Part shown: positions 28,195 to 36,452 of the stretch, in pieces
How the letters are laid out: the number at the start of each line of letters is the position of its first letter
Numbering within the stretch: the stretch's first letter is position 1
From: Sinorhizobium fredii USDA 257
Lineage (GTDB): Bacteria; Pseudomonadota; Alphaproteobacteria; Rhizobiales; Rhizobiaceae
DNA: 64,000 bases
Direction of reading: 5' to 3'
Assembly: GCF_000265205.3 (NCBI RefSeq)
Contig: NC_018000.1
Location: 4,898,001-4,962,000 of the forward strand
Program-made: the position numbers and the translations under genes
The notes under the pieces: model-generated
Told to the model about the DNA's origin: nothing
Databases searched by the model: none
What the model saw: only the letters and a program-made list of their open reading frames with translations

Positions 28195-29507
28195 CAGCTA
28201 CCCTGATCCGCGGCCGCACGCTAAGCTTCAACCGTGCTCCGCAGAGCATCGACGACAGCGCCGCCTACACCTATGAGAGTGACGGCGCGCTGCTCGTCGA
28301 GGATGGCGTGATCAAGGCTTCCGGTCCCTATGCGACCGTCAAGGCTGTAGCGCCGGAAGGTGTGGAGGAGACCGACCATCGACTGCACCTCATCCTGCCG
28401 GGCTTCATCGACACGCATCTGCACTTCCCGCAGATGCAGGTCATGGCCTCCTATGCGGCCAACCTGCTCGAATGGCTGAATACCTATACCTTTCCCGAGG
28501 AGTGCCGGTTCGTCGAGACGGCGCATGCGGAGCGCATCGCCGCCCGCTTCTTCGACGAAATGGTTCGCCACGGCACGACGACGGCAACGGCCTATTGCTC
28601 GGTGCACAAGGCGTCCGCCGACGCCTTCTTCGCCGAGAGCCTGAGGCGCGGCATGTGCATGGTCGCCGGCAAGGTGATGATGGACCGCAACGCCCCACAG
28701 GGCCTGCTCGACACGCCCGAGATGAGCTATGACGAGACGCGCGCGGTCATTGCCGACTGGCACGGCAAGGGCCGCAACCATGTCGCCATCACGCCGCGCT
28801 TCGCCATCACCTCGACGCCGGAGCAGATGGAGATGGCGAAATCGCTCGTCCGGGAGTTTCCGGACCTCCACGTGCAGACGCATCTTTCGGAAAACCGCGA
28901 CGAGATCGCGTTTACCTGCGAACTCTATCCGGAGGCGAAGGACTATACCGACGTCTACGCCCGCTATGGCCTGCTCGGTCCGAAAAGCCTGTTCGGTCAT
29001 TGCATCCATCTCTCGGAGCGCGAGGCCGATGCGATGAGCGAGACCGGCTCGGTCGCGGTCTTCTGCCCGACATCGAACCTCTTCCTCGGTTCCGGCCTGT
29101 TTCCGCTCCGCACGCTGACGCGGCGCGAGAAGCCGGTGCGCGTCTCGGTCGCTTCCGACATCGGCGGCGGCACCAGCTATTCGATGCTGAAGACGCTCGA
29201 CGAGGCCTACAAGATCCTGCAGTTGCAGGGCGAGCGGCTGAACCCCTTCGACAGCTTCTACATGATGACCCGCGGCAATGCCGAGGCGCTCTCGCTTTCC
29301 GACCGCATCGGCACGCTGGAGCCCGGCACCGATGCCGATCTCACAGTGCTCGATATGGCGGCCACACCCGCGATGGCGCTCAGGGCCGAAGTGGTCAATT
29401 CGCTCGCCGACGAGCTCTTCCTGCTGCAGACCATGGGCGACGACCGGTCGATCATCGAGACCTATGTAGCGGGCACGCCAGCGAAATCGGCGCTCGTAGC
29501 CGCCTGA
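28191..29507 (+). CDS. guaD: Guanine deaminase
   Basis: 438-residue amidohydrolase that converts guanine to xanthine. Metal ligands are in DTHLHFPQMQ; HLSENRDEI and FGHCIHLSERE follow, and VASDIGGGTSYSML is diagnostic of guanine deaminases of the atzB/GuaD group. The substrate loop includes NLLEWLNTYTFPEE. The start codon overlaps the puuD stop (ATGA), so translation is probably coupled. Its product feeds XdhAB, whose product urate feeds PuuD, giving a short purine route within 9 kb. Confidence 0.93.
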   Translation: MTATLIRGRTLSFNRAPQSIDDSAAYTYESDGALLVEDGVIKASGPYATVKAVAPEGVEETDHRLHLILPGFIDTHLHFPQMQVMASYAANLLEWLNTYTFPEECRFVETAHAERIAARFFDEMVRHGTTTATAYCSVHKASADAFFAESLRRGMCMVAGKVMMDRNAPQGLLDTPEMSYDETRAVIADWHGKGRNHVAITPRFAITSTPEQMEMAKSLVREFPDLHVQTHLSENRDEIAFTCELYPEAKDYTDVYARYGLLGPKSLFGHCIHLSEREADAMSETGSVAVFCPTSNLFLGSGLFPLRTLTRREKPVRVSVASDIGGGTSYSMLKTLDEAYKILQLQGERLNPFDSFYMMTRGNAEALSLSDRIGTLEPGTDADLTVLDMAATPAMALRAEVVNSLADELFLLQTMGDDRSIIETYVAGTPAKSALVAA

Positions 29508-29512
29508 GCGAA

Positions 29513-29537
29513 AAGAGGTCAATTTTTTTGACCTCTT
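29513..29537. promoter_or_regulatory. Perfect 10-bp inverted repeat upstream of lldD
   Basis: AAGAGGTCAA (29513-29522) and TTGACCTCTT (29528-29537) around a TTTTT loop. It lies 6 bases after the guaD stop and 26 bases upstream of the lldD -35 box. It could be a regulator site (GntR-type operators have similar TNGT/ACNA-like symmetry) or the terminator of puuD-guaD, but no T tract follows the right arm. Confidence 0.55.
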
Positions 29538-29562
29538 GCCTTCCGCGACTATTACACCCCCT

Positions 29563-29591
29563 TTGAAAACGTGATAAGGCGTCCGTAATCT
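29563..29591 (+). promoter_or_regulatory. Predicted sigma-70-type promoter of lldD
   Basis: TTGAAA (29563-29568), 17 bases, TAATCT (29586-29591). Transcription would begin near 29598, close to the lldD ATG at 29612. Confidence 0.55.
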
Positions 29592-29611
29592 CCATTCGAT
29601 GAGGGCGATCC

Positions 29612-30757
29612 ATGACGCAAATCCTCGACATCCGCGACCTGAAGGCGCTCGCCAAGCGGCGGGTTCCGAAGCTCTTCTTCGACTACGCCGATAGCGGCGC
29701 CTGGACGGAGGGTACCTATCGGGCGAATGAGGAGGATTTCGCGAAGATCAAGCTGCGCCAGCGGGTGCTGGTCGACATGACCAATCGCTCGCTCGAAACG
29801 ACGATGATCGGCCAGAAGGTGTCGATGCCGGTCGCGCTTGCCCCGACCGGCTTGACCGGCATGCAGCATGCCGACGGCGAAATGCTGGCGGCCCAGGCGG
29901 CCGAGGCCTATGGCGTTCCGTTCACGCTCTCGACCATGAGCATCTGCTCGATCGAGGACGTCGCATCCGTCACGACGAAACCCTTCTGGTTTCAGCTCTA
30001 CGTCATGCGCGAGCGCGAGTTCGTGCTCAACCTCATCGACCGCGCCAAGGCTGCTAAATGCTCGGCCCTCGTCCTGACGCTCGATCTGCAGATTCTCGGC
30101 CAGCGCCACAAGGATCTTCGCAACGGGCTATCGGCACCGCCGCGCATGACGCCAAAACATCTCTGGATGATGGCGACCCGGCCCCGCTGGTGCATGAAGA
30201 TGCTCGGCACGAACCGGCGCACCTTCCGCAACATCGTCGGGCACGCCAAGAGCGTCACCGACCTCTCCTCTCTTCATGCATGGACTGCGGAGCAGTTCGA
30301 TCCGCAGCTCTCCTGGAAAGACGTCGAGTGGATCAAGGAGCGCTGGGGCGGCCCGCTCATCCTGAAGGGTATTCTCGATCCGGAAGACGCGAAAATGGCC
30401 GCAAAGACCGGGGCCGACGCGATCATCGTATCGAACCATGGCGGCCGCCAGCTCGACGGAGCGTCGTCTTCGATCAGCATGTTGCCGCGCATTATCGATG
30501 CCGTCGGCGATCAGATCGAGGTTCATCTCGATGGCGGCATCCGCTCCGGCCAGGACGTGCTGAAAGCCATCGCGCTTGGTGCCAAGGGCACCTTCATCGG
30601 CCGCCCGTTCCTTTACGGCCTCGGTGCGATGGGCAAAGACGGCGTGACCCTCGCCCTCGACATTATCCGCAAGGAGATGGACACCACCATGGCGCTTTGC
30701 GGCAAGCGCAACATCAACGACGTGGGTCGCGACGTCATCGACGATTACGCGATCTAG
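29612..30757 (+). CDS. lldD: L-lactate dehydrogenase (FMN-dependent, quinone- or cytochrome-linked)
   Basis: 381-residue alpha-hydroxy-acid dehydrogenase that oxidises L-lactate to pyruvate at the membrane side. FMN and substrate motifs are LAPTGLTGMQHADGE, FQLYVMRERE, LTLDLQILGQRHKDLRNGL and IIVSNHGGRQLDGA, whose His276 is the catalytic base. RSGQDVLKAIALGAKGTFIGRPFLYGL binds the FMN phosphate. It has its own promoter and an inverted repeat upstream. The neighbours are purine genes on both sides, so it appears to be a separate unit inserted between the two halves of that pathway. Other 2-hydroxy acids such as glycolate are possible substrates. Confidence 0.9.
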   Translation: MTQILDIRDLKALAKRRVPKLFFDYADSGAWTEGTYRANEEDFAKIKLRQRVLVDMTNRSLETTMIGQKVSMPVALAPTGLTGMQHADGEMLAAQAAEAYGVPFTLSTMSICSIEDVASVTTKPFWFQLYVMREREFVLNLIDRAKAAKCSALVLTLDLQILGQRHKDLRNGLSAPPRMTPKHLWMMATRPRWCMKMLGTNRRTFRNIVGHAKSVTDLSSLHAWTAEQFDPQLSWKDVEWIKERWGGPLILKGILDPEDAKMAAKTGADAIIVSNHGGRQLDGASSSISMLPRIIDAVGDQIEVHLDGGIRSGQDVLKAIALGAKGTFIGRPFLYGLGAMGKDGVTLALDIIRKEMDTTMALCGKRNINDVGRDVIDDYAI

Positions 30758-30772
30758 CGCGCGCCCGTCGGC

Positions 30773-31135
30773 TCAACTGCCGCGATAGGTGGAATAGCCG
30801 TAAGGCGAGAGCAGCAGCGGCACGTGGTAATGGCTGGTGGGGTCGGCGATGCCGAACCGCAGCGGGACAAGGTCGAGGAAGGCTGGTTCCGAAATCGCCA
30901 CCCCGGCTGCGCGCAAATAGTCGCCCGCGTGAAAGACCAGCTCGTATTGCCCCGCCTTGAAGAGCTCGCCCTCCGCGAGCGGCCCGTCGACGCGGCCGTC
31001 GCTGTTTGTGCGAACCGTCACGACCAACTGTCGCTCCTCGCCGTCCAGCCGATAGAGGTCGATGCGCAGCCCTTCGGCCGGCTTGCCGAGTGCGGTGTCG
31101 AGAACATGGGTCGTCAGGCGGCCGCTCTTGCTCAT
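30773..31135 (-). CDS. uraH: 5-Hydroxyisourate hydrolase
   Basis: 120-residue transthyretin-related protein that hydrolyses 5-hydroxyisourate to OHCU. The family signature is complete: [15 protein letters not shown] with His10 near the start, [12 protein letters not shown] in the middle, and [20 protein letters not shown] at the end, with the terminal YRGS tetrapeptide that distinguishes the enzyme from vertebrate transthyretin. It overlaps allA by 4 bases and is the last gene of the puuE-uraD-allA-uraH operon. It uses the product of PuuD. Confidence 0.95.
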   Translation of the reverse strand: MSKSGRLTTHVLDTALGKPAEGLRIDLYRLDGEERQLVVTVRTNSDGRVDGPLAEGELFKAGQYELVFHAGDYLRAAGVAISEPAFLDLVPLRFGIADPTSHYHVPLLLSPYGYSTYRGS

Positions 31136-31641
31136 CGGACGCTCTCCTTCAAACCGGGAATGACGAAAGGCTTTTCGTAGAAGAATTCCTCGAGATTGTT
31201 GCCCGGTCCGCCGCGATCGACGACGATGAAATCGCTGGCGTCATCGATCGCCATCAGCGGATGATGCCAGACATTGCGACCATAATTGACCCCCTGCCGG
31301 CCGCTTGCCAGAAAGACCCGCGGCCTGCCCGGCCGACCGCCTTCGTCCGCGGCGACAACCGCCAGCCAGGGCCGATCGTCAAGTGGCGAGAAACTCTGGC
31401 TGCCGAGCGGGTGACGCTCCATCATGGCAAGGCTGTAGGGAAAAGCTCGCGGCTGGCCGCGAAAGATGTTGATAATCACCCGAGCGCCCTCCCCAACGAC
31501 CTCGACTTCAGCAAGCGCATGAAACCGCTCGGTATTGCCGCCATTGATGAGGCGCGCCGACGCCGGGTCGGGCTCGATGACGCTGCCGAACGGGGCGAAA
31601 GCCTCCTTCGTCAGAGGCTCGATTGAAATGAGATGCGACAT
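31132..31641 (-). CDS. allA: Ureidoglycolate lyase
   Basis: 169-residue cupin-like enzyme that splits ureidoglycolate to glyoxylate and urea. AllA-type motifs include [12 protein letters not shown] near the start, [27 protein letters not shown], and [12 protein letters not shown]. It overlaps uraH downstream by 4 bases. Its own start overlaps the stop of a 28-codon ORF (TGATG) that bridges from uraD. The preceding enzyme that turns allantoate into ureidoglycolate (AllC or allantoicase) is not in the window. Confidence 0.93.
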   Translation of the reverse strand: MSHLISIEPLTKEAFAPFGSVIEPDPASARLINGGNTERFHALAEVEVVGEGARVIINIFRGQPRAFPYSLAMMERHPLGSQSFSPLDDRPWLAVVAADEGGRPGRPRVFLASGRQGVNYGRNVWHHPLMAIDDASDFIVVDRGGPGNNLEEFFYEKPFVIPGLKESVR

Positions 31642-31727
31642 CAGGCCTGGGTCCCGGCTCTCCGGCCATTGAGACCAGGGCGCGAAACGGCGCCGGCGGG
31701 CAGTTCGGGAACTGTATTGTCAGGCAT
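31641..31727 (-). CDS. Possible 28-residue ORF between uraD and allA
   Basis: ATG 31727 lies inside the last codons of uraD and is preceded by GGGAGAAG, a fair ribosome site. The frame runs 28 codons and its TGA overlaps the allA ATG as TGATG. The product is proline- and arginine-rich and unlike any family I know. Overlap at both ends suggests it could serve as a coupling ORF that carries ribosomes from uraD to allA, or encode a small peptide. It could also be chance. Confidence 0.4.
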   Translation of the reverse strand: MPDNTVPELPAGAVSRPGLNGRRAGTQA

Positions 31728-32223
31728 TATCTTCTCCCGGAAGCATGGAACCGAGCCGCAGCCGGGCGATCTGCTCCACCTGCGCGCAGGCGGTTTCAAA
31801 TTCCTCTTCCACGGAATTGTCAATCCGTTGCTCGAAGGCCGCGAGGATCTCCTCCTTCGACAGCCCCTTCACCGCGATGATGAAAGGAAAGCCGAACTTC
31901 TTCGTATAGGCCGCGTTGAGCTCCGTGAAGCGCGCATGCTCCTCCGGCGAAAGCCGGTCGAGGCCCGCCGATGCCTGCTCGGACCTCGAGTCGATGGTAA
32001 GCTTGCCGGCGACGGCCAGCTTGCCGGCGAGATCGGGATGCGCGCGCAAAACCGCGAGACGTTCTGCGGGCGACGCGGCACGAAAGGCATTGCAGAGCGC
32101 CGAATGGATATTGCCGGCCGTCAAACCCGACGAGGCGGCACGATCGAACGCACGCTCCGCCACCCAGGGCGAATGCTCGAAGATGCCGCCGAAGCGGCGA
32201 ACGAAATCCTCGCGTTCCGACAT
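31720..32223 (-). CDS. uraD: OHCU decarboxylase
   Basis: 167-residue helical enzyme that decarboxylates 2-oxo-4-hydroxy-4-carboxy-5-ureidoimidazoline to (S)-allantoin. The family pattern is clear: FEHSPWVAERAF with the catalytic histidine, RAHPDLAGKLA, LSPEEHARFTELNAAYTKKFGFPFI and AVKGLSKEEILAAFEQR. The length matches bacterial UraD. ATG 32223 overlaps the puuE stop by one base (TGATG), so it is read in the same operon right after allantoinase. The 49 codons upstream in the same frame are a shadow of puuE. Confidence 0.94.
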   Translation of the reverse strand: MSEREDFVRRFGGIFEHSPWVAERAFDRAASSGLTAGNIHSALCNAFRAASPAERLAVLRAHPDLAGKLAVAGKLTIDSRSEQASAGLDRLSPEEHARFTELNAAYTKKFGFPFIIAVKGLSKEEILAAFEQRIDNSVEEEFETACAQVEQIARLRLGSMLPGEDNA

Positions 32224-33152
32224 CAGCGCAGTCCTTCCGGTCTGTGGTGTTCGTACCAGTGACGGGCAATGTCGATGCGCCGTGGTATCCATACTTGGTC
32301 GTGGGACATGACGTAGTCGATGAAGCGGGCGAGCGCCGCTGCCCGGCCGGGTCGGCCGACGAGGCGGCAATGCAGGCCGACATTCATCATCTTCGGGCTG
32401 CCTTCCGTGCCTTCCTCATAGAGCACGTCGAAGGTGTCCTTGAGATAGGTGAAGAACTGGTCGCCGGAATTGAAGCCCTGGTTGGTGGCAAAGCGCATGT
32501 CGTTGGCGTCGAGCGTGTAGGGAATGATCAGATGCGGCTTCTCGGGGGTCAATCCGGGAACCCAATAGGGGAGCTCGTCCGCATAGGAATCACAGGAATA
32601 GAGGAAGCCGCCCTCTTCCAGGACGAGCTTCAGCGTGTTGACCGAGGGCTTGCCCTGATAGATGCCGAGCGGGCGCTCGCCCGTCAGCTCCGTATGCAGC
32701 CGCACCACCTCGCGAATGTGCTCGCGCTCGACTTCCTCCGGAAAATCCTTGTATTCGAGCCAGCGCAGCCCGTGGCTGGCGATCTCCCAGCCGGCGTCCT
32801 TCATCGCTGCGACCGCCTCCGGATTGCGCGCCATGGCGCGCGTCACGCCATAGACCGTCAGCGTCACGCCGCGGCTGGTAAACATTCGCCACAGCCGCCA
32901 GAAGCCGGCCCGTGCCCCGTATTCGTAGATGGACTCCATATTGAGGTTGCGCTGACCCGGCCAGGGCTGCGCGCCGACGATCTCGGACAGCAGGCATTCC
33001 GAAGCCGGATCGTTATCGAGAATGCAGCTCTCCCCGCCTTCCTCATAGTTCAGAACGAACTGCACGGCGATGCGCGCATCGTCCGGCCAATGCGGCTTTG
33101 GCGGCGTGCGCCCATAGCCAACGAAGTCGCGCGAATAGGAAGTCTCGGCCAT
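32223..33152 (-). CDS. puuE: Allantoinase PuuE
   Basis: 309-residue polysaccharide-deacetylase-like allantoinase that opens the hydantoin ring of allantoin to allantoate. SYSRDFVGYGRTPPKPHWP, QFVLNYEEGGESCIL, YEYGARAGFWRLWRMF, ASHGLRWLEYKDF and CDSYADELPYW are hallmarks of PuuE, which is unrelated to the amidohydrolase-type AllB. ATG 33152 gives the conserved beginning; 13 upstream codons are not conserved. It is the first gene of the puuE-uraD-allA-uraH operon. All the genes overlap or nearly overlap, which implies coordinated translation. Confidence 0.94.
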   Translation of the reverse strand: MAETSYSRDFVGYGRTPPKPHWPDDARIAVQFVLNYEEGGESCILDNDPASECLLSEIVGAQPWPGQRNLNMESIYEYGARAGFWRLWRMFTSRGVTLTVYGVTRAMARNPEAVAAMKDAGWEIASHGLRWLEYKDFPEEVEREHIREVVRLHTELTGERPLGIYQGKPSVNTLKLVLEEGGFLYSCDSYADELPYWVPGLTPEKPHLIIPYTLDANDMRFATNQGFNSGDQFFTYLKDTFDVLYEEGTEGSPKMMNVGLHCRLVGRPGRAAALARFIDYVMSHDQVWIPRRIDIARHWYEHHRPEGLR

Positions 33153-33230
33153 GAAATCACCTTCGATTTTTCCGGAACGGTAGCACCGCACACCGGATTG
33201 TCGAGATGAAAATGGCGGCGATAAAGGTCC

Positions 33231-34031
33231 CTAGCGTATCGCGGCAAGGGAATTGGCGACGTGTGCCAATGGACCTCCAGCATCACCAGATATCTGGCGC
33301 TGCGGCCCGGGCCGGATCGTCCTTTCGCCTCGTGGACGAACGGAAATCTTGCCGAGCGGATGCTGAGAATGGACGCGCAGCGGCGCACCCGTGTCCGGTT
33401 CGACGAACAAGGCAAGGCTGTCGACCACGAGCGGTTTCGTCAGGTGCGGTTCGAAGACTTCCCGCAGCGGCGCCTCCAATCGCTGGCCGACATCGGCACC
33501 CAGAGGGCCGGTGAGCTTCAAATGGAAACGGTATTCTTCCATCACGAAGGGGTCGCCCCAGCGATGCAGGTTGGAGAATTGCGGCGCCGTCAATCGATCG
33601 GGATCGGAGCGTTCGATGTCGTCCTCGCTGAGCGGGGCCCGAAATCGGTCGAATGCCTGCAGAACCCGCGCGGCGAGCATATGCATCGCCTGGCTCGGCA
33701 CCGTCGGCAGCAAGCCCAAGCACTGGCTTAGGCGTGCCACCTCCAGCCGCTCGATCGCAAATGGCGTCTCCGCGCTGGTGAAATGCATCAGCGCCCTCAG
33801 CAGCTGCGCTTCATCGATGCCGTCGGCAAGGCGAAAGGGGGCCATGATCATGGCGTGAAAGCCGAAGCGGCGCGGAACCGCCGTATGGAAGGCGATCTCC
33901 GAGACGCGAAGTCCGGCGATCGACGGCGGCTCTACGGGCTCGCCGGAATAGACGCTGCGGCCGAGCCAGCTCGCCGCCGCCGCGGACAGCGGGTCTCCCA
34001 TCGGCGGCGTAAAACAAATGGCATAGCGCAT
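33231..34031 (-). CDS. DUF1045 protein (2H phosphoesterase-like)
   Basis: 266 residues beginning MRYAICFTPPMGDPLS, the characteristic opening of the DUF1045 family. Two histidine motifs, FGFHAMIMAPF (about residue 57) and EEYRFHLKLTG (about 165), fit the paired-histidine pattern of 2H phosphoesterases. In many Proteobacteria this family is encoded with phosphonate (phn) genes next to phnN, where it is thought to act on a phosphoribosyl intermediate. Here it sits 78 bases upstream of puuE in the same direction and no phn gene is in sight. ATG 34031 is preferred over the ORF start four codons earlier. Confidence 0.8.
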   Translation of the reverse strand: MRYAICFTPPMGDPLSAAAASWLGRSVYSGEPVEPPSIAGLRVSEIAFHTAVPRRFGFHAMIMAPFRLADGIDEAQLLRALMHFTSAETPFAIERLEVARLSQCLGLLPTVPSQAMHMLAARVLQAFDRFRAPLSEDDIERSDPDRLTAPQFSNLHRWGDPFVMEEYRFHLKLTGPLGADVGQRLEAPLREVFEPHLTKPLVVDSLALFVEPDTGAPLRVHSQHPLGKISVRPRGERTIRPGPQRQISGDAGGPLAHVANSLAAIR

Positions 34032-34106
34032 TGCGGGCTCCAAAACTCCAGTCGATAGCCGCCTCTTAGGTGATTTGCGTGACAGATTGACGAAGTCGGA
34101 TGGGGG

Positions 34107-35237
34107 CTATTGCAGGCCGGCGATATGGGTTTCGCATCGGAACGATTGCGGCAATTCGATGCTCATCCGCCCGACAAGTTCGTCGATGACGAAGCCCGCC
34201 AGAACATGCGCCATGCCAAAACTGACCTTGAAGCCGCCCGTCAGCACCGACAGCCGCTGATGATCGGGATGTCGGCCGACTATCGGCTCCCGCCCCGTGG
34301 CCTTGGGGCGTAACCCCGCCCAGCGCTCGACCACCGGCGCACCGCGCAGGATGGGCGCCAGAGCCACGGCGCGATCGATCAGTGCATCCAGTTGCGCGTC
34401 CGTGGCGCACGGCTCGTCGAATTGGTTCTCGCTAGTACTGCCGACGGCCACGTGACCGTTTTCATGCGGAACGATGTAGAGGCCTTCGGTGAAGATGATC
34501 GGTGAGGCCGGATTGATGTCGCCGCGAAGCAGTGCCGCCTGCCCCTTGACGGCGCCGCCGCTCGGCGCCTGCGGCCGCACCGCCAATCGGTCGATCAAGG
34601 GAAAACTCGCGACGCCTGCGGATAAAATACAATGCCCGAAGGTCAACGCACGTCCATCGGCAAGCACCAGCCAGCCATGCTGCGGGTCGATCGTGGTCAC
34701 CTCGACGCCCTCCTCGACACTGACATGAGGAAAGGCGGCGAGTGCCGTCCGGAGCATCGCGAGCAGGCTTCGCGGCGACACGCGGGCGGCCAACGTATCG
34801 TGGACGACCCCGAAAGATGCAGTATCCGCCGCCGGCCAGCTATCGATGCCGGCGTCACGGACGTGCCAATGGAACCGTCGGTCGCCAGCGATCCAGTGCC
34901 GCTCCGCGTCCTCCTCGTGGCCGAGTGCTATCTCGCGCAGATGCTGTCTGCCGAGCGGCATGATCCGGCCCGAGCGGCGATAGCCCGCCGAAAGCCCCGT
35001 CTCCGCTTCCAGCCGGGCAATTTCCGTCTCAAGCGAAACAAGAGCATCGAACTGGAACTGTTTCTTGCCGTTCCAGCGGTCGGGCATATGCGGCATCAGC
35101 GCGCCGAGCAAACCGCCGCTCGCACCCGCGCCGATGTCTTTCCGCTCGAGGAGGCGCGTCTCGATACCGGCGCGACCGGCCATGAGTGCCGCCCAGAGCC
35201 CCATGATACCACCGCCAACGATCAAAACTTCGCTCAT
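34107..35237 (-). CDS. FAD-dependent oxidoreductase of the DAO family, possibly the oxidase half of MnmC
   Basis: 376 residues with an N-terminal dinucleotide fold VLIVGGGIMGLWAALMAGRAG and a D-amino-acid-oxidase (DAO) type substrate domain (SAGYRRSGRIMPLG, VPHENGHVAVGSTSE, WAGLRPKATGREPIVG). The last is close to the thiO/MnmC(o) pattern 'G.RP.T.D..P.iG'. It is divergent from mnmD with 39 bases between starts. In E. coli the two activities are fused in MnmC, where the FAD domain converts cmnm5s2U34 in tRNA to nm5s2U34 and the methyltransferase domain completes mnm5s2U34. That function here is an inference from neighbourhood. Glycine oxidase or another amine oxidase is the alternative. Confidence 0.65.
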   Translation of the reverse strand: MSEVLIVGGGIMGLWAALMAGRAGIETRLLERKDIGAGASGGLLGALMPHMPDRWNGKKQFQFDALVSLETEIARLEAETGLSAGYRRSGRIMPLGRQHLREIALGHEEDAERHWIAGDRRFHWHVRDAGIDSWPAADTASFGVVHDTLAARVSPRSLLAMLRTALAAFPHVSVEEGVEVTTIDPQHGWLVLADGRALTFGHCILSAGVASFPLIDRLAVRPQAPSGGAVKGQAALLRGDINPASPIIFTEGLYIVPHENGHVAVGSTSENQFDEPCATDAQLDALIDRAVALAPILRGAPVVERWAGLRPKATGREPIVGRHPDHQRLSVLTGGFKVSFGMAHVLAGFVIDELVGRMSIELPQSFRCETHIAGLQ

Positions 35238-35276
35238 CGATTGACCTTATCTGGCTGGAAGCCTATCGGCACTGCC

Positions 35277-35993
35277 ATGACAGAAACCGACCCCCGCCAG
35301 AACCAACCGCCGGCACAGCAGAGCCTTGAATGGCATGCTGGCGATATGCCCTATTCGCTGGAATTTGGCGATCACTTTTATTGCCGCACCGAAGGCCGGC
35401 TGGAATGCGGCCACGTCTTCCTCGCCGGCAACAGGCTGCCGGCGCGTTGGAACGCAGGCGGCGCCTTCACGATCGGCGAACTTGGCTTCGGCACCGGCTT
35501 GAATTTCTGCGAAACTTGGCGGCAATGGAAACAGGCGCAGGTCTCGAATGGCCGGCTGCACTTCGTCTCCTTCGAGCGCTTTCCGATGCGCGCCGACGAG
35601 ATCGATCGAGCCCTCTCCCATTGGCCGGAGATCGCCGCGGAGCGCCAGGCGCTCGTCGGCACTTGGTCGAATAGCCCCGGAGGCCGCATCGACATTGACT
35701 TCAACACCGTACGCCTGACCGTGGTCTGCGGCACGGCGCTCGACGGCGTCTCCCAATGCCGGGAAAGCTTCGACGCCTGGTACCTAGACGGCTTCGCACC
35801 CTCCCGCAACCCGGACATGTGGTCGTCGGTTCTCATGCAGGCAGTCTTCGACAGGACGGTCCGCGGCGGTACCTTCGCCACCTATGCTGCGGCGGGTTTC
35901 GCCCGCCGCAACCTCGCTGCCGCCGGCTTTGCTGTCGAACGTCTTCCAGGCTTTGCCGGCAAGCGCGAGATGCTGCGGGGCGATAAGGCTTGA
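35277..35993 (+). CDS. mnmD: tRNA (5-methylaminomethyl-2-thiouridine34) methyltransferase MnmD
   Basis: 238-residue stand-alone DUF752 methyltransferase, matching the N-terminal half of E. coli MnmC. Landmarks are PYSLEFGDHFYCRTEGRLECGHVFLAGNRLP, the SAM-binding FTIGELGFGTGLNFCETW, HFVSFERFPM, and WYLDGFAPSRNPDMWS, which is diagnostic of the family. TYAAAGFARRNLAAAGF and GKREML close the domain. It methylates the wobble-uridine modification of certain tRNAs. ATG 35277 is the start of homology; the frame opens far upstream only as a shadow of the divergent gene. It converges with the next gene with 6 bases between stops. Confidence 0.92.
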   Translation: MTETDPRQNQPPAQQSLEWHAGDMPYSLEFGDHFYCRTEGRLECGHVFLAGNRLPARWNAGGAFTIGELGFGTGLNFCETWRQWKQAQVSNGRLHFVSFERFPMRADEIDRALSHWPEIAAERQALVGTWSNSPGGRIDIDFNTVRLTVVCGTALDGVSQCRESFDAWYLDGFAPSRNPDMWSSVLMQAVFDRTVRGGTFATYAAAGFARRNLAAAGFAVERLPGFAGKREMLRGDKA

Positions 35994-35999
35994 ACGTGA

Positions 36000-36452
36000 C
36001 TATCCGGGAAAGACCACGGACTTGACCGTCGCAATCAGCTGATCGGTCGGCACGGCTACGCAGTTGCGGTCGATCTCGGCAACGGTCTTTTCCTTGACGT
36101 GATGGGAAAGCAGCTTCCGGAGGTCGCCCAACGTTCTCGGCGCAGCGCAGATCACCAGGTTGTCGAAGGCGTTCTCCAACGCATAATGGTCGAGCTTCTC
36201 GGCAATCTCCACTGCGAAACGGTGTTGCTCTTCGCGCACCGGATCGCTGCTATATTCCATGGCCGAGCGACCGTGGCCGACGGACGAATGGCTGCGGCCC
36301 GGTTTGTCGGCCATGATGTCCTGAGCTCGTCTGCCTTCTATCTGGTACGTCTCCACTTCCGGCTGCTGTCGCCCGTCCTTGAGTAAGTTGACGTCCTTGA
36401 CGATCCGCGCTGCGTTGCCGTCGGCGGTCAGTATCCAAATCCGGTCTCGCAC
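36000..36452 (-). CDS. Host-attachment family protein
   Basis: 150 residues matching the 'protein required for attachment to host cells' family: RIWILTADGNAARIVKD at the start, KPGRSHSSVGHGRSAMEYSSDP in the middle, then FAVEIAEKLDHYALENAFDNLVICAAPRTLGDLRKLL. The fold is like the central domain of archaeal/eukaryotic release factor 1, so a link to RNA or translation is possible. The family name comes from an Agrobacterium attachment phenotype; the molecular role is unknown. There is no signal peptide, so the protein is probably cytoplasmic. It converges with mnmD. Confidence 0.8.
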   Translation of the reverse strand: MRDRIWILTADGNAARIVKDVNLLKDGRQQPEVETYQIEGRRAQDIMADKPGRSHSSVGHGRSAMEYSSDPVREEQHRFAVEIAEKLDHYALENAFDNLVICAAPRTLGDLRKLLSHHVKEKTVAEIDRNCVAVPTDQLIATVKSVVFPG

